Positions 34,386-46,520 of a stretch of 64,000 nt of DNA are shown one piece after another. The position numbers and the translations under genes are program-made. The notes below the pieces were generated by a model. It was given only the letters and a program-made list of their open reading frames with translations. It was not told the DNA's origin and did not search any database. Source of the stretch: Motacilla alba alba (taxonomy: Eukaryota; Chordata; Aves; Passeriformes; Motacillidae); assembly GCF_015832195.1 (NCBI RefSeq), contig NC_052016.1, positions 84,326,547 to 84,390,546 of the forward strand, given 5' to 3'. Within the stretch, counting starts at the first letter, position 1. Each line of letters starts with the position of its first letter.

Positions 34386-37300
34386 ACTTGATCTTGGAAC
34401 ACCAGTGACTTTACCGACTGACGAAACCATTTTGGGGTACAACTGGAGACAAGCTAACAGCTTGGGTGTGCGCCCCCTCACCACTGGCACCTAAACTGAG
34501 GCCAAAAGAATTTGGAGGGGGTTTTACTAGCTGACCTAGGAGGGCTCCTGAAAAGTGATCACAGGCACACGAACAACTATTTTTTTTCTCATCCTCTGAC
34601 AACAATGGCACAAATACATGTGGTTTGGCTGATGGTCAGCTTAAAGGACAGCTTCAACCTGTCAGACAAATGGTGCTGAGAAAAGGTATTTCTGCAGTGG
34701 ATTTTAGATCAAATAGATTAGAAAAACCTCTGAAGTGTGTGTTCTAAATTTATACTGTGAAATCTAAGCCACAGTAAATAATCTGCAGTAAAAGTGTGAG
34801 AGCTTATAAGGACAGAAAAGGAGCACGATTTCCTGATAATCTGAAAAATGCACATGTGTGCACAAGATGGGCAAACCTGATACTTATTAAATATTTTGAC
34901 AGACTTGAAGGATCCAAATGGAGTATTATACCTCCAATGCACTGGACTTTCCACAAATATACAAAAGAAGAATTCTACATCTTAGGGAATTCAAATGTTC
35001 ATAATGGCTGAATGAACTGCAAGGGAAGCATGGAAAAATGATACTGATGTTACTTAAAGTAATATTTTCAGTATTGATCACATCTGAAATGCACTGTATA
35101 GGTTTCGTATAAAATTTTCCCAGATTATATATGTGTCTATACCAATGTATTCATTTATAGGAAGACTGTATCCGTATTTGACAGAGAGCCAAGACTGTCA
35201 CCTGCTCTGCATAATTTTGCCACAGGGCTGTAAGTTCTGCTCTTTCTGCTTTCTTTTTCCCATTTATTTCTCGGTCTCAAACTGGACATATTCCTTTTTC
35301 CATTGCTTCTCTAACTATTTGATGAGAAAGCTGTCATATGGGAAAATGGCAACATCTCCTTCTCACATATTTTAAAATAATGCAGTACTGGCATTTTTAG
35401 GTATTGTTACTTGAGAGGGCAAAGTCTGAGGCTCCCTTACAGTGTTGGGGCCCAGAGGGGAAAAATGATGCTACTTCTTGCACCTCTTTTGGGCTGAGAC
35501 ATGACATAGCTACCAAATGGTTTAGAGAGAAATGTCTTCTGTGACCAGAAATATAAACTGAGGTATCTGGGAAACTTTAAATGAAAAGAACAAAGCAGTT
35601 GTAGACCACAGGCATCACCCAGAGGAACACTGACAGCTCAGCAGGGGAATGCAGGATCTTTTGTGCTGGGCAACTAAATTCTACCCAGGTCTTTACAGGT
35701 TGTGCCTGGACCTTAGATATTTCAATTTACATTTGTTCCAGGACCCTCTTATATAACAGACTAATCACCTGTAAAATTTCAGTTTAAAATGTCTTTGGAG
35801 AGTCATAGTAAACATTTTAAAATGTAACTGAAGATACAGTTCCAGTCTGCTTTTATTCTTACAGCCCATAAAGTAGAATGCATTTCTTGTAAAAAAAAAA
35901 AAAAAACACTAAACCAAATGCCCCCTTCTCATTTTAATTTTACTCGTATAATCTATAAACACTTTTATACCAGAACACTGTAAAATCCATGCCTTTCTGC
36001 TTTTTGGCTACATTGAATTTCCAGAGTGGTATGAATTTCTAAGTCTAAGCTTCTGGAGAGAAGGGCTTATGAGAAAATGTTGATGGTCTCTTCACTATTG
36101 TGCTCTGACCAACACTACAGTAACAGAGAACACCAATAAAGTACTGCAGTGCTGTATAATTGTCTTATTAATTGGAACATTATTTACAGAGAGGGCTGCC
36201 TTCACAGCATGTACCTACTTTCTGAAATGCTCACAGCACTCAGGACACAGCAGGCAGCCAGCATAAAAGTTCAGTTAAAGTAACAGCAAAATAGCCATCC
36301 ATATAAGTGCAAGTTAATGAATTGAGTCCTCCTGGCAGGAAGACTTGAATGTGAGCAAGCATTTTCAAATTTAAAGAGAGGTGACCTTAAAAGCCTGCCA
36401 AACCTCAAAGGTAATGAATCATTTATTATGATGATGGTGGGGCCCTTTAATTTTTAGACAAAGAACAACCCAGCTCAGCTGTTCTTTTAAAATATGTTGT
36501 ATGTATATTTTGACAAAGACTGTCTTTGGAAACCAGAAGGTAAGAAGGGAAACAACCCTTTTGAGTGTGTAGAGATCTACCTTACATTTAAATTAGCTTT
36601 TTAAATAGCATTGCACATACTAAATACTGTGCAAGGCAGTTGTTTATGAAGTCCTTCTTTGACTAAAGTTCTCCACAAACAATGAAAAGGAGCTGCTGCA
36701 CTATCTAAGCCCCTAAAAAAAGACATTAGTGCCAGCTATTCAACAAAGCATTTCATATTTTCAATGTCCCCATAAAATCCTTTCAACTGGCAGAAGGGAA
36801 ATTACGATGTCTGGCCTTCTGTCTTTGCAGTGTCCAACAGACTTCTCAGCAAGTTCAATGGAAAAAATACCCCAAACCAATACAAAGCATCCAGGGCCAA
36901 GGCTGACGGCTTTGAAGGACAGTTTATTGTGTAAGATTGATGTTTCATTATCAAATGTAAAGTAAAGCACAGCTACTATGCCACTATTTATATTTACAAC
37001 TTCACTGCTAAGTTCATAAATTACTACGTGGCTTACTTAGCACAGATACTCAACATGGGATTTTAAGAAGTTTTAGGGCAGCCAATACTGTCACAAAATA
37101 TCTTGCAAAATCCTTTTTATAATTTGCTTACTAAAATATCTGATGATTACAGACTTTTGGACAGATTACCCATATTGCTTAGGGCTTTCCAACCTATCTG
37201 AATGCCAAGCAGGAAGATGATTTCTGTTGTTAACACTGAGTTGCCATAAATCAGGCTTTCACTGCGGGCTCTTTTGATGCGTCATTCATGATGCTACAAC

Positions 37301-40300
37301 TTGCACTCATTTCTCAGAAGCTGAAGCCAATTTCTTCCTTGGCAGCTCTATGGTATAATAGCAGCCTGGATCCCAGTTCATCTACAATGAATGTTAAAGC
37401 ATTTTATGTTAGCTATTCAGTGGAAAACAGAGCACTCCAGTGCCTAATTTCCTCTGTGAAGCTAGTAATTCGTTTTTTACTCTGCAAACACTGAAAATCA
37501 ACATTGTATATTTCTAAAATGTTTCTCTTGCGCCTTGAACAAAATCGACTAGTTTGTGATTTACAAAAAGCACCTGTGAATGTAACGCATCCCACCCATG
37601 CCTAGATGCCTGAGACAGACACTTCGGCTTTCACTACTGGCAATCTGACTTCCACTGCTCTGCAGATCATGCTTGGTCATGGCAGAGCCTGCCACCATCA
37701 ACCACCACCAAGCTCCTACCAGCCTGAAGGGAAGAAGTCTCCCCTGATTCAGACAGCATCAAGATGATGGTAGGTTGTAGGCACTGCCAGTTCTTGGGTC
37801 CTCTGTGTTCATTTGAGGAAAGTTACAGTGCTCCTGAAAAGCAGACAGCTGGAAAGCAAGGAAGTCCGGATTTCTGACTTATTTTTATTTCAAATCCCAA
37901 TTTTTAAAATGTTTTTTTCCCTACAGAGTGGCTTTATAAACTTCAACATTCTGGATCACATTGGGTTAAGACAGGCAATAGGTAAATTCAAACCTGGTGG
38001 CATTTCTTTGGCTGTCTGCTAAGTATAAAATTATTACATATTGTTGCTAGATTTGTGTAAATAATCACCAGCCTTCCTCTGAAAAACACTTGCACTCCAG
38101 CAATGTTTGGGATAGCATTTCTAGGATTCTATGATTTTGCAATAACTAAAGTTGTGAAGAGTATCAACTTCCAATAGAATCTACCTTCCAAAAATTATAC
38201 ACCACCATTATTTTTTTCTAAACGAATATGGGTTAAGAAAGTTTTTCCATGTCCCTATTTGGCAAAAGAAGCTATAAAAAACTTCAGAAAAATCAATTTA
38301 ACCTACTTCAGTGAGGTAAGCACAGAGATTTAAGCTGGCATATAAATTAAACTAGTGTTCCCATAACATAGATCACATCAATACATATTTGATTCATGGC
38401 CGAATCAAGTCAGTAGAAGCTTACATTCCAAATGCAAACAACTGTGTTGAAAGAAATGTTTTTTAATGCCCCAATGCTACTGTCCAGTCCCAAGCAACAG
38501 AGATGACCCAGACCCAGGGCAGGCTGGATCCATATCAGAGCTGCCTGTTGGGCTGCATTCTGGCTCTGAGGCTCTTGTAGCCACCTTCTCCTGTTTCTTT
38601 CCTTAATCCTTGTCAATGACAAAGACATTTTCTGGCTGCTGCAAGGATAGTCTTACTTCTTGTTCCTGTCATAAAGTCATGGAACAAAGTTTGAGTTACA
38701 AGCGTGAAATGTGAGTTGCTGAAAACTGCGAATTCATAGTCTTTTATGATTTCTGGAAGGTTCATCAGATCGAGTTTTGCTTCTGAGTCCAAATGTATCA
38801 AAAGCTGTTTATGTTACCAAATGCCAGAATACACAGATGGCATCCATTTAACTGACTAGGTTTTTCCTATTGGTTATGGACATTTCATGATATCAATCTG
38901 ACATCTTTTTCAAGCAGCATTAATCTATATTTTAGCTCTTTCTTAAGGTAAATAGGTGTATGGCCAAGTCCTTCTGCCCTTATTTTATGAATTAACTTCA
39001 CTCTAACTGCTAACATATAAAGAGAATGCTGTTGGATCTATGATGTTTCATTTATTATTTCTGATTAAGAGCTCTTGAGAAGCCTAATAAATTAATTTTA
39101 TCATTTTGGTTATTCCAACCGCATGCATGCCACATTGTACTTTTGGGAGAAAAAAGAAAAAAAAAAAAGCAACCTGCCGTCTCCTCAAATATAAAAGATA
39201 ATGGAAGAAAGGAGGACCACACCTCTATAAAAGTGTTCTTTGGCCTAGACTGTATTTCTTGATGCATGGTATGGATCTAAACCAACTTGAAATTATTCTT
39301 CAGAAAGGCTGAACTCAGCCATCTTCTCCTTCAGATGGTCTGGGAGTATACCTATGGAAGATGGCTGAATTTCACAGTGATCCCTGGAGCTTGAGCTATA
39401 TTTAGAATAATAGGATTATGTTATTACAACTCTAGCTGTGATAGGACTGAAGAAGGTTACTTAGGCCCTGTGGCTACACTGCTAAATAGAAGAGAGCCAG
39501 GAGTTAATCCTCAGTGCTGAGGCTGACTGGGTAAGCACAGACTGATCCATGCTGCACAGCTCCTGTCCCTGTGACATCTCATCCCATGTGGTGCCTACGT
39601 GGTCCAATGGAAAATGCTCCTTTTTATGTGATTCTGACCAGTTCAAGATGTGTGCAGTAATTTATAACCCATGTTGCAGTGTGCCAGGATGATGGCTTTG
39701 TAACATGAAGCTGCATGTGTGTACAGCATGTGTGGGGCTGTAAAACCTGCTGGGATAGTGTCGGGAGGTTGTGAATGATGGAAGAAGGCACTTTGTGCAG
39801 TGTGCCCATGCTGCCCTGGAGTGTGTTAGTTTGCACAGGTGAGCCCAGGCCCTGGTGAGAGCCAGGAGCTCAGCAGCCGAGTCCATCTCCCGTTGACTTC
39901 AGCTGCGAGCACAGTGCAGCTTACAGAGCTCTACAACCCTCCACAGCACAGCCTCAGATTTAGTGTCTATTTTGGTGTCCAGAAAGCTAAAGAAGTGGCC
40001 AAACATTGGCCTTCCAGATGCTCTTCTGGTTAGAGGTTGGCACATGTAGGACAGGATTCTGAAGAAACAGGTTTGACTGGGGAGAATCTTGCATGCTGAT
40101 AGGGACAAAAAAGGGCACTGCTCCCTTCTTGGGGCAGACAAAACACCAAGACTGGGGAAAAACCTTTTATACCAACTCTGGGCAGAGCAACTTGGGATTT
40201 CAGGATCCTGCAGGAACATTATGATTCCCTCCTGCCAAAAGCAGTCACTTGTGTTAGGAAAAGGAAGCAAACTACTTGTGCAGGACATTCTGCAGCCATT

Positions 40301-40737
40301 TCCAGACCAGTAAAGGCAATTCCCAGGGAGCAAAGGGGTTTTGGTAGCATTCCCAGATATTTCCAATGAACAGCACAGCACATTGCCAGCAAGTTCCTCA
40401 GCAAACCTAGCCAAAGCTCTATTATTGATCTTGAATGTCGTCTCCTTTTCCCAGCAAGACACTGGAAATAGCATAAGGCTTTCCATTCACTTGGCAGTGC
40501 AGCCTACAGACACAGCAGGGAAGTACCATGGGACTCATCACATGGCAGAGACAGATGGGCTCTTCCTGCTTTTTACCTCCCTTCTCTTTGCCTTTGCTGA
40601 CTTGAACACCCTCCTCTCTCTCCGTGGCACACTAAGCCTCAGGGATATTGCAGGGCTGCAGTTGGTAGCATTGATGCCATGGCCATGCCAGCTCCTCTAG
40701 GCTAAAGTTTTGCAGAGAAACCAGTCTAGCTGAATCC
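34386..40737. other. Non-coding stretch with one possible exon
   Basis: No gene is supported. The A17 run near 35891 and an A-rich run near 39158 are simple repeats. A possible small exon is at 36831-36934. The open frame of 195 codons at 39899-40486 (minus) is the longest in the window, but it has no recognisable domain, and one frame of that size is expected by chance in 64 kb. Confidence 0.45.
36831..36934 (+). other. Possible terminal exon, very weak
   Basis: A strong acceptor ('gccttctgtctttgcag') precedes 33 open codons, starting SNRLLSKFNG and ending DGFEGQFIV, then TAA at 36932-36934. The family is not known and no upstream partner exon is seen. It is listed because the acceptor is good. 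Confidence 0.13.
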
Positions 40738-40830
40738 TATAATCATAAAATCATAGAACCATAGAATATTCTGAGTTGGACAGGACCTAGTAGGATCTTC
40801 TCCCACAATGTCCCACATTTTAGGTGTGAG
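40738..40830 (-). mobile_element. CR1 LINE fragment (3' end), short
   Basis: On plus it starts 'aatcataaaatcatagaacc' and continues 'ttctgagttggacaggacct', which is the reverse of the CR1 3' end. It is cut after about 90 bp. Confidence 0.85.
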
Positions 40831-43800
40831 ATGTGCAACAAGCCTTTTAGATAACCTCACTGGGGTTTTAGCATCTCCATGCACAAGCAAGAGTACAGGG
40901 TATGTTGACTCGGGCTGGTCCCTCAGTGTCTTCCAGTGCAGAGCTGGAAGCCAAAAGCTCCTCCTTGGTGCTGAAGGAGGTGGAGGCTGAATTACAGCTC
41001 TCTGAGGGATTGCTGTAGGTGTCAGGCAGGGCTGCCTGACTAAGTGGCATGAGTATGGGCCACAGCTATGGAGATAATGCTCTTATACTTACGATAATCT
41101 TTGGGCGAATGACATGGGAAAGACCTTCTACTCTGTCTCCTGATGAAAGCGTGAGGTACTAAAGTTTGATTCCAAAATACCTTGGACCTATCATGTTAAC
41201 CATAACCGTGCTATAGCTAGGGACCAAGACTGAAGTGAACACCATTACCTTGCTTCCTGATAGTAATTCCCTCCTCTTTTTGTCACTGATAAATCTTTTC
41301 TTGATTAGTACCATACGGCTGCTTCAGGGAATTTAGGGAATATAAATAAAGGGGTGTTTGCTTGCCTCAGTACCACCTTGAGGCACTTCTCCTCTACTCA
41401 TCACTGAAGTGCTCATCACTGAAGCCTGCTCTCCACCCCCTGGGTGTCATTTTCAGATATGCTCTCTGGCCCCAGGAGACATTTTGCATAGTTTAAAAAT
41501 TAGCACTCAGTCTGAAGGTGGGAGGGTTGCCAGCTAGTCTAGCAGCACTGAACTCATCCCTTCTTCATTCTGCCTGGCTCAGTGTTCCACCTTCCAGGAG
41601 CAAACAATACACTTTCATTTCCAATGTTTTCCCTGTTCTTGTCTTATTGACCTGTTCTTTCCATTGAATTTTATTCCTACTCGTGCAGAGCTCTGCCCTG
41701 CTACAATGAGATGTGGAACTTAACTCTTCTCGTGCTCTTTCTGTTTGGTTTTACTTGTTGGTTTGCTTACTTTTTAAAAATTTTAATTTAATCTTTAGGA
41801 AGCAAATGGATGGGTGGAAGGAAATAAGGAGGAGACGGTAAACACAGGGCTGATGGGACTCTGAGAAGGAAGATTAGGGAAAGCAGAGTCAGATTAGCAG
41901 CCAGCAGCCAGAAGTCAGCTGATGTGTGTGTAGGCTGTTTACTTCACTGCTGTCTGGGTTGTGAATGAGGTCGTGAGGTGCATCCTCTGGCCTCTTCACC
42001 ACTTTTGCTTTGCTTGTGCCACCTCTGAGTTAGTTTAATCTCTGGAAGGGCTTTCTCTGCTGTCTAGGGGTCACTGCAAACAGGAAAAGGGTGAGTAGGA
42101 GCCCATTCAAGTCCCTACATTACATGTTTAACATTGTTTCCTCTAATGCAAGGCTTACAGCTACAGGCACACTTTCCATTTTTATGCCCTTGGGCCACAT
42201 ATAATCCTTCACATTGCAGGTGACATTTGGGCATTTAAATTACAGCTCTCTCTCCTGCCTTGCAGACTGCAATGACTTTCTTGGCTTTAGAGTGTTTGCT
42301 GTCCAGATGGTTCCTGTCAAATAAGAAGCAGGTGGTATCACCAACATGTTGTTTGCCTTTAGATTTCTTCAGAAAAACAGGATATAATTTAAAAATATTC
42401 TTAAGCTTGATGGTCTGTATTATTTAAAGGTGTTTCAGTCCCAGATAATTTACTAATCTCTATGGGAGCTGGGAAGAGAGAGCCTTGAAAAAGTCTCTGC
42501 ACAGCTTGAAGACAACTATTTCCCATCTTCTTTCCCCCACGAACTGTCACAGCCCCGATGAGCTTAGCTCCCACCTCAAATAATTGCCATTATTTCTTCT
42601 CCTTCCATTTAAATCTCTCTCCAGCATTCCCTCCACTAGATGGTACTAGGGCAATACATTTTTCTTCACAGGTTTTCCCAGCCATGATAACCATAATAAC
42701 AGTGTCCCTGCATATAGAAGGAGAAAAGGGTCAGACTTCTTGTAGGGCAAGAAACTTCTATTGAGGACTATTAAACTTTAGGGATTATATACTCAAAATT
42801 TAACAAAGAAAACAGGTGGCCTGAGCAAATATAGCTTGTTTTGCATCTATTACAACAATCTTCAGTGGCACATATCACACTCACTATTCCATGTTTTTGT
42901 TTTCATTTGTCCTCTAAGGGATTATATAATTGAGAATATTGATGCTGCAAACAAATTGTAAGCATTATGCTAAAATTAGATCATACCACTATCTTTGGCC
43001 AAAAGTTACCATTTTATCAAAAATATTATTGTTTTGCCTGTCCTTGCCACCACATATATTATTTGCTGCTGTTTATGGCAAAGCCAGGCAAGTCTAGCAC
43101 CTACAGCTTCTATAGCTGAATCCAGTGACATCCATTGGTGTCACTGGCAGCCAGCAGCCCAGTAAATGACAGTGCCTGTGCACTCCACAATATCCATGGG
43201 TCTCACATGTTTTAATATCAGGCCTTTTCTACTTTTGGGACTTTTTTCAATTGGAAAGCTGAATAAAAGTGCAAAGAGATGACTGAATCTACATATTCAC
43301 TGTTGTATCAGGATTTTTCTGTCCTGTGCTGAGTGTGGTACCTTCTTCCATAGGCCAGGGTTAAAATCAATGTATATTTGGTTTGTAAGATCCTGAGAGG
43401 AGGTAGATTACATTTTGCCATTTCTGCTCCAAGAAAAACAGAATTGCAATAAGGTTTGTACAACTTGTGCAGCAATAAAGGAGCAGGATTCCCAGGCTAT
43501 GCTGGAGACTCTGACAGCTCATCTGATGAGCACAGAGCTGTTGGAAAGAAGAAAATGAAATCAACGCCTAGCTGCTAGGGCATTCTGGTATATCTCTTGG
43601 ACTTTTAAACCCAAGATTCACTGAATTTATTTTTCTTAATGAAAAATTTGCAGCCTCTATTTTTTTGTGTATGACTGGAGGATTTAAAGCATTTTATATA
43701 CTTTCTTCTCATATCCCCTGGCTGCAAGAACTTCCTGACCTTTAAAAAAACCATTAGAAGAAACAAATGGAAAAGATAATGTAATTGTCACATTATTTAT

Positions 43801-44485
43801 TTCTTGTAAATCTAGAACCTTTTGTTGGTCATTAGTGTTACAATAATCTATGACATTCCTCAGGAAACTTCAGATTGACAGTATCCATCTCTGGACAAAG
43901 TGTATGCAAGAAAAGGAAAAAATAAGAGATTTTCATTGGTTGTTGTTTTTCCCATATAGATGTACAAGATCGTGTGAGCTTCCTATTAAGTTTTTAAAAC
44001 CCTCTACTAATCCATTTCCCACAACTGATCTTGTTATTTTAGTGTACACAATCCAGAATTCTATTAACAAATGTTAATTTATTAATTCTTAATAGAATTC
44101 TTAATTCTATTAAGAAAGTTCCCTGCTTCTTGAGGGAAGACAGTTTAAGTTAGTTCCTCCACCAGCATTAAAGCAAGATTAATTTTTCCTTTACTTCCCT
44201 ATTTCAAAACTGGTACCATTTTCATGCATGTAAAGAGCTTTTCTGCATGCTAACAACTCTTTACTTTCTAATGAACCTATGACTGACAGAAAGTTGAGCT
44301 TTTCTTTCCTCCCACTAATACCACCATTGTATGTGTCTTGTTAACCAGTATTGTGTATCAGTCACAAGCTGACTCCTTTGTGCCTTTGTAAAGTATCAAT
44401 TTAGTCAGCATTATCTGCTGGGGGGACAATGCAGCCGGTAAACGTGAACACAAAAATGCTGTAGCATTATAAGCCCTAAAAACAC
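40831..44485. other. Non-coding stretch with an AT-rich hairpin
   Basis: There is no gene or named repeat. At 44057-44116 three copies of 'aattctattaa' alternate in orientation. Otherwise it is unique sequence. Confidence 0.5.
44057..44116. repeat. AT-rich inverted repeats
   Basis: 'aattctattaa' at 44057-44067 and 44103-44113, and its reverse complement at 44089-44099, can pair in two ways. The tighter hairpin has 14-nt arms (44086-44099 and 44103-44116) with a 3-base loop 'ctt'. Confidence 0.85.
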
Positions 44486-45889
44486 TGGTTCAGGAGCCCT
44501 GGAGCCCTGGAGGTGGCCTGGCTGCAGCCAGAGAGCTGCTGGCCATCAGCAGCTGCAGGGTCCAAGGGAGCAGATGGGCAGCAGCAGTGGACAGGCTGCA
44601 GGGACAGGCCAGGGCGCAGGAGTGGCCAGGAGCTCGGGCTGAGTCTTCGTGCTGGCTGGTGGTTGGGTTACTTGGCTGGGAAAACACCTCTGCCATCCAG
44701 ATCTGCCTGCCAGCCTGCCTGTGGCCTGACTCCGCTGATATTTGACCGCACTGACACATTCGCGGCGTCTATTTTGATTTTTTGCCTGATCAGGTTTTTC
44801 CAATGGTAAACTGATTTCTCTGCATTCACAAAACAACGCCAAATGTTGCAGCTCAGCCTCTGGGCCCCGCACTCCATGAGGAGATTGCGGCTCTGCATAC
44901 CTGCAGATGTGAGTTAGCTTCCCATTGGCCTCCAGGTAGACTTTAAAGAGGAAGGTTAGACCAACGCAGTCTCTCCTTTTATGTTTTCCTGCCTGGCCGA
45001 TGGTCAGCAGAAACACCCAACCCCCATTGCACTGGAGAGGGGGAGGGCAGTAGCTCTGTGGGGTTTCTGTGTCTTTGGATGAAATTGTCCCTTTGTTAGT
45101 CCAAAATAGCTCAAATTGGGCAGCTTTCCAAGCATGCAGTGAAAGACTTCTGTTTGAGACAGTGCTTAGAGAAGGCTGAGGATGGAGGGCTGAAAAAGAG
45201 GTGCCTGGCTGGCTGGTTTCCCACCGGGGTGATTAATGTAATGTTGCTGGGATTTTACTGCATTATTAATGATGTGCCAGGGTGCTTGGAGCACTGAAAA
45301 AACATCTCAGAAAAATTATTACTAAAAATCTGAATTGGTGCATTGGATAACCTTTCATATTACTTTTTTTTTTTTTTTCTTGACCGTAGAGCCCTTATCA
45401 TGCCAGAGGAAGCCTATAAATAACAACCAGAAAGGGTAAGACTAGACAGGCTGCTGCTCCCTCCACCTCCCCAAGCAGTGGAGTCCCCACTGGCAGTGGG
45501 CTGGGTGTGCCAGGAGTCCACGGGAGCCGTGCCCAGGGGCTATACACGGGCTTAGGGACGCACCCAGCCCCTCTGCATGTTTGGCCAAAGCCTGGGGGGC
45601 CAGGGAGGTGGTGCCTGTGGAGTTCTGCTTTGCACAAGAGTATAAACATCTGACAGCCTGTGCTGGTTTAGGGCTGTTGTTTGCACTGATGAAGCTTGTA
45701 TCTAGGATGATCAGTGCGAAATATCTTTACTTCCCCCCCACCCCCCAAGCTGTTATCTCGTTTTTTATTGGCTTTGTCATGCACTTTTTCCTTTTATTTT
45801 CTGTTAAATTCTAAACTCCTCAGATCTGTATTTTAGTCATCTCTAGTAGCAACTGCGGGTTTGTTTTGAGGAGAGGATTTTTTGTTGCC
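44486..45889. other. GC-richer shoulder upstream of the CpG island
   Basis: GC content rises at 44490-44720, 44830-45060 and 45420-45620, but CpG pairs are still few. Open frames here (for example 44546-45016 minus) have no recognised family. No promoter motif is accepted in this part. Confidence 0.4.
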
Positions 45890-45900
45890 TTTTTTTTTCT

Positions 45901-45930
<30 letters not shown>
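45890..45930. repeat. Long T-tract
   Basis: About 40 bases, almost all T, lie 45-85 bases upstream of the first X-box-like motif. Such poly(dA:dT) tracts tend to exclude nucleosomes; that role here is inference. Confidence 0.9.
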
Positions 45931-45931
<1 letters not shown>

Positions 45932-45973
45932 ACTGCTGTGCTTTAAACCAGCCTCGCCTGCCTAAAGCTTCCA

Positions 45974-45986
45974 GTTGCTAAGCGAC
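45974..45986 (+). promoter_or_regulatory. X-box-like RFX site 1
   Basis: GTTGCTAAGCGAC differs at one base from the palindromic RFX consensus form GTTGCTAAGCAAC. RFX factors bind such sites in promoters of ciliary and some immune genes. A single motif can be chance, but a second one lies 41 bases away, next to a CpG island. Confidence 0.45.
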
Positions 45987-46014
45987 TTTTCCCCTCCGCC
46001 CTTCCCGCAGCCCG

Positions 46015-46027
46015 GTTGCCATAGCGC
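46015..46027 (+). promoter_or_regulatory. X-box-like RFX site 2
   Basis: GTTGCCATAGCGC keeps the first 11 bases of the X-box GTTGCCATAGCAAC, with a weaker second half. It has the same orientation as site 1. Confidence 0.35.
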
Positions 46028-46073
46028 TGCCAGCCTTGGCTATCAAGTAGCAGAGAGCAGTCATTACTCAACG

Positions 46074-46140
46074 AAAAAAAAAAAAAAAAAAAAAACCAAA
46101 AAAAAACAACCCAACAAAAAAAACAAACCCCAACGCCACC
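46074..46140. repeat. Long A-tract with A/C tail
   Basis: A22 at 46074-46095 is followed by A/C sequence. With the T-tract at 45890-45930 it brackets both X-box-like motifs and lies just before the CpG island. Confidence 0.9.
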
Positions 46141-46180
46141 AAAATCCAGGGCTGCACCAGCTAATCAACATTTTCATTCC

Positions 46181-46520
46181 TTTTTAATTCGCGTCGCCAG
46201 CCGGCGGGAGCATCCCTGCGCGCGTCGCAGCCGCGCTTGGCCGCCGCGCCGTCTCCTTGCGGGAGTCTTTGGCTCAGCCTCTGCGTTAAACAGGACGGAC
46301 TGCAGTGCTGACTCACGGACACCTGTGACGTTGGTCATGGCAGCGACAGCTCGGGGAGGATGCGCTCCCCGGGAAGCTGCTGTGCGTACCTGTGCGGCTG
46401 GTGTCGCTCCCACCCGCGACAGCAGTTCACCCCAGCGCGGGCAGGTGCTCTGCAGCGCCGTGAATCACAGCGCCGTTCCTTAGAAACCAGGTGATACGGG
46501 CAGCGCCTTTATCTTGTGGC
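46181..46520. promoter_or_regulatory. CpG island, candidate promoter
   Basis: By hand I count about 36 CpG pairs in roughly 330 bases at about 60% GC, near the number expected from composition, while the rest of the window is strongly CpG-poor. Avian CpG islands normally mark promoters. Also present are a TGACG half-CRE at 46326 and good splice donors on both strands ('cag|gtgata' after 46490 on plus; 'cag|gtacgc' before 46389 on minus). The strand of transcription is not decided. No recognised coding exon is included, so the gene may be non-coding or lie largely outside the window. Confidence 0.65.
46337..46483 (+). CDS. Short open frame in CpG island, uncertain
   Basis: ATG at 46337 has a good context (G at -3 and +4) and opens 48 codons, starting MAATARGGCAPREAAVRTC, to TAG at 46481-46483. 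It ends before the donor at 46490, so it would be a short upstream frame or chance. No family is recognised. A donor-like 'cag|gtgctc' lies inside it near 46443. GC-rich islands often hold open frames by composition alone. Confidence 0.15.
   Translation: MAATARGGCAPREAAVRTCAAGVAPTRDSSSPQRGQVLCSAVNHSAVP

Noticed and set aside
38120..38140. 'aggattctatgatttt', resembling the CR1 terminal repeat
   Set aside because: No CR1 body precedes it, and about 15 bases are not enough to call an element.
39899..40486. Minus-strand open frame of 195 codons, the longest in the window
   Set aside because: No domain, signal or family pattern is visible, and there is no CpG island or splice layout. About one frame of this length is expected by chance in 64 kb.
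44546..45016. Minus-strand open frame of 156 codons near the CpG island
   Set aside because: No family is recognised, CpG pairs are low there, and it overlaps plus-strand frames of similar quality. It is probably an effect of local GC content.
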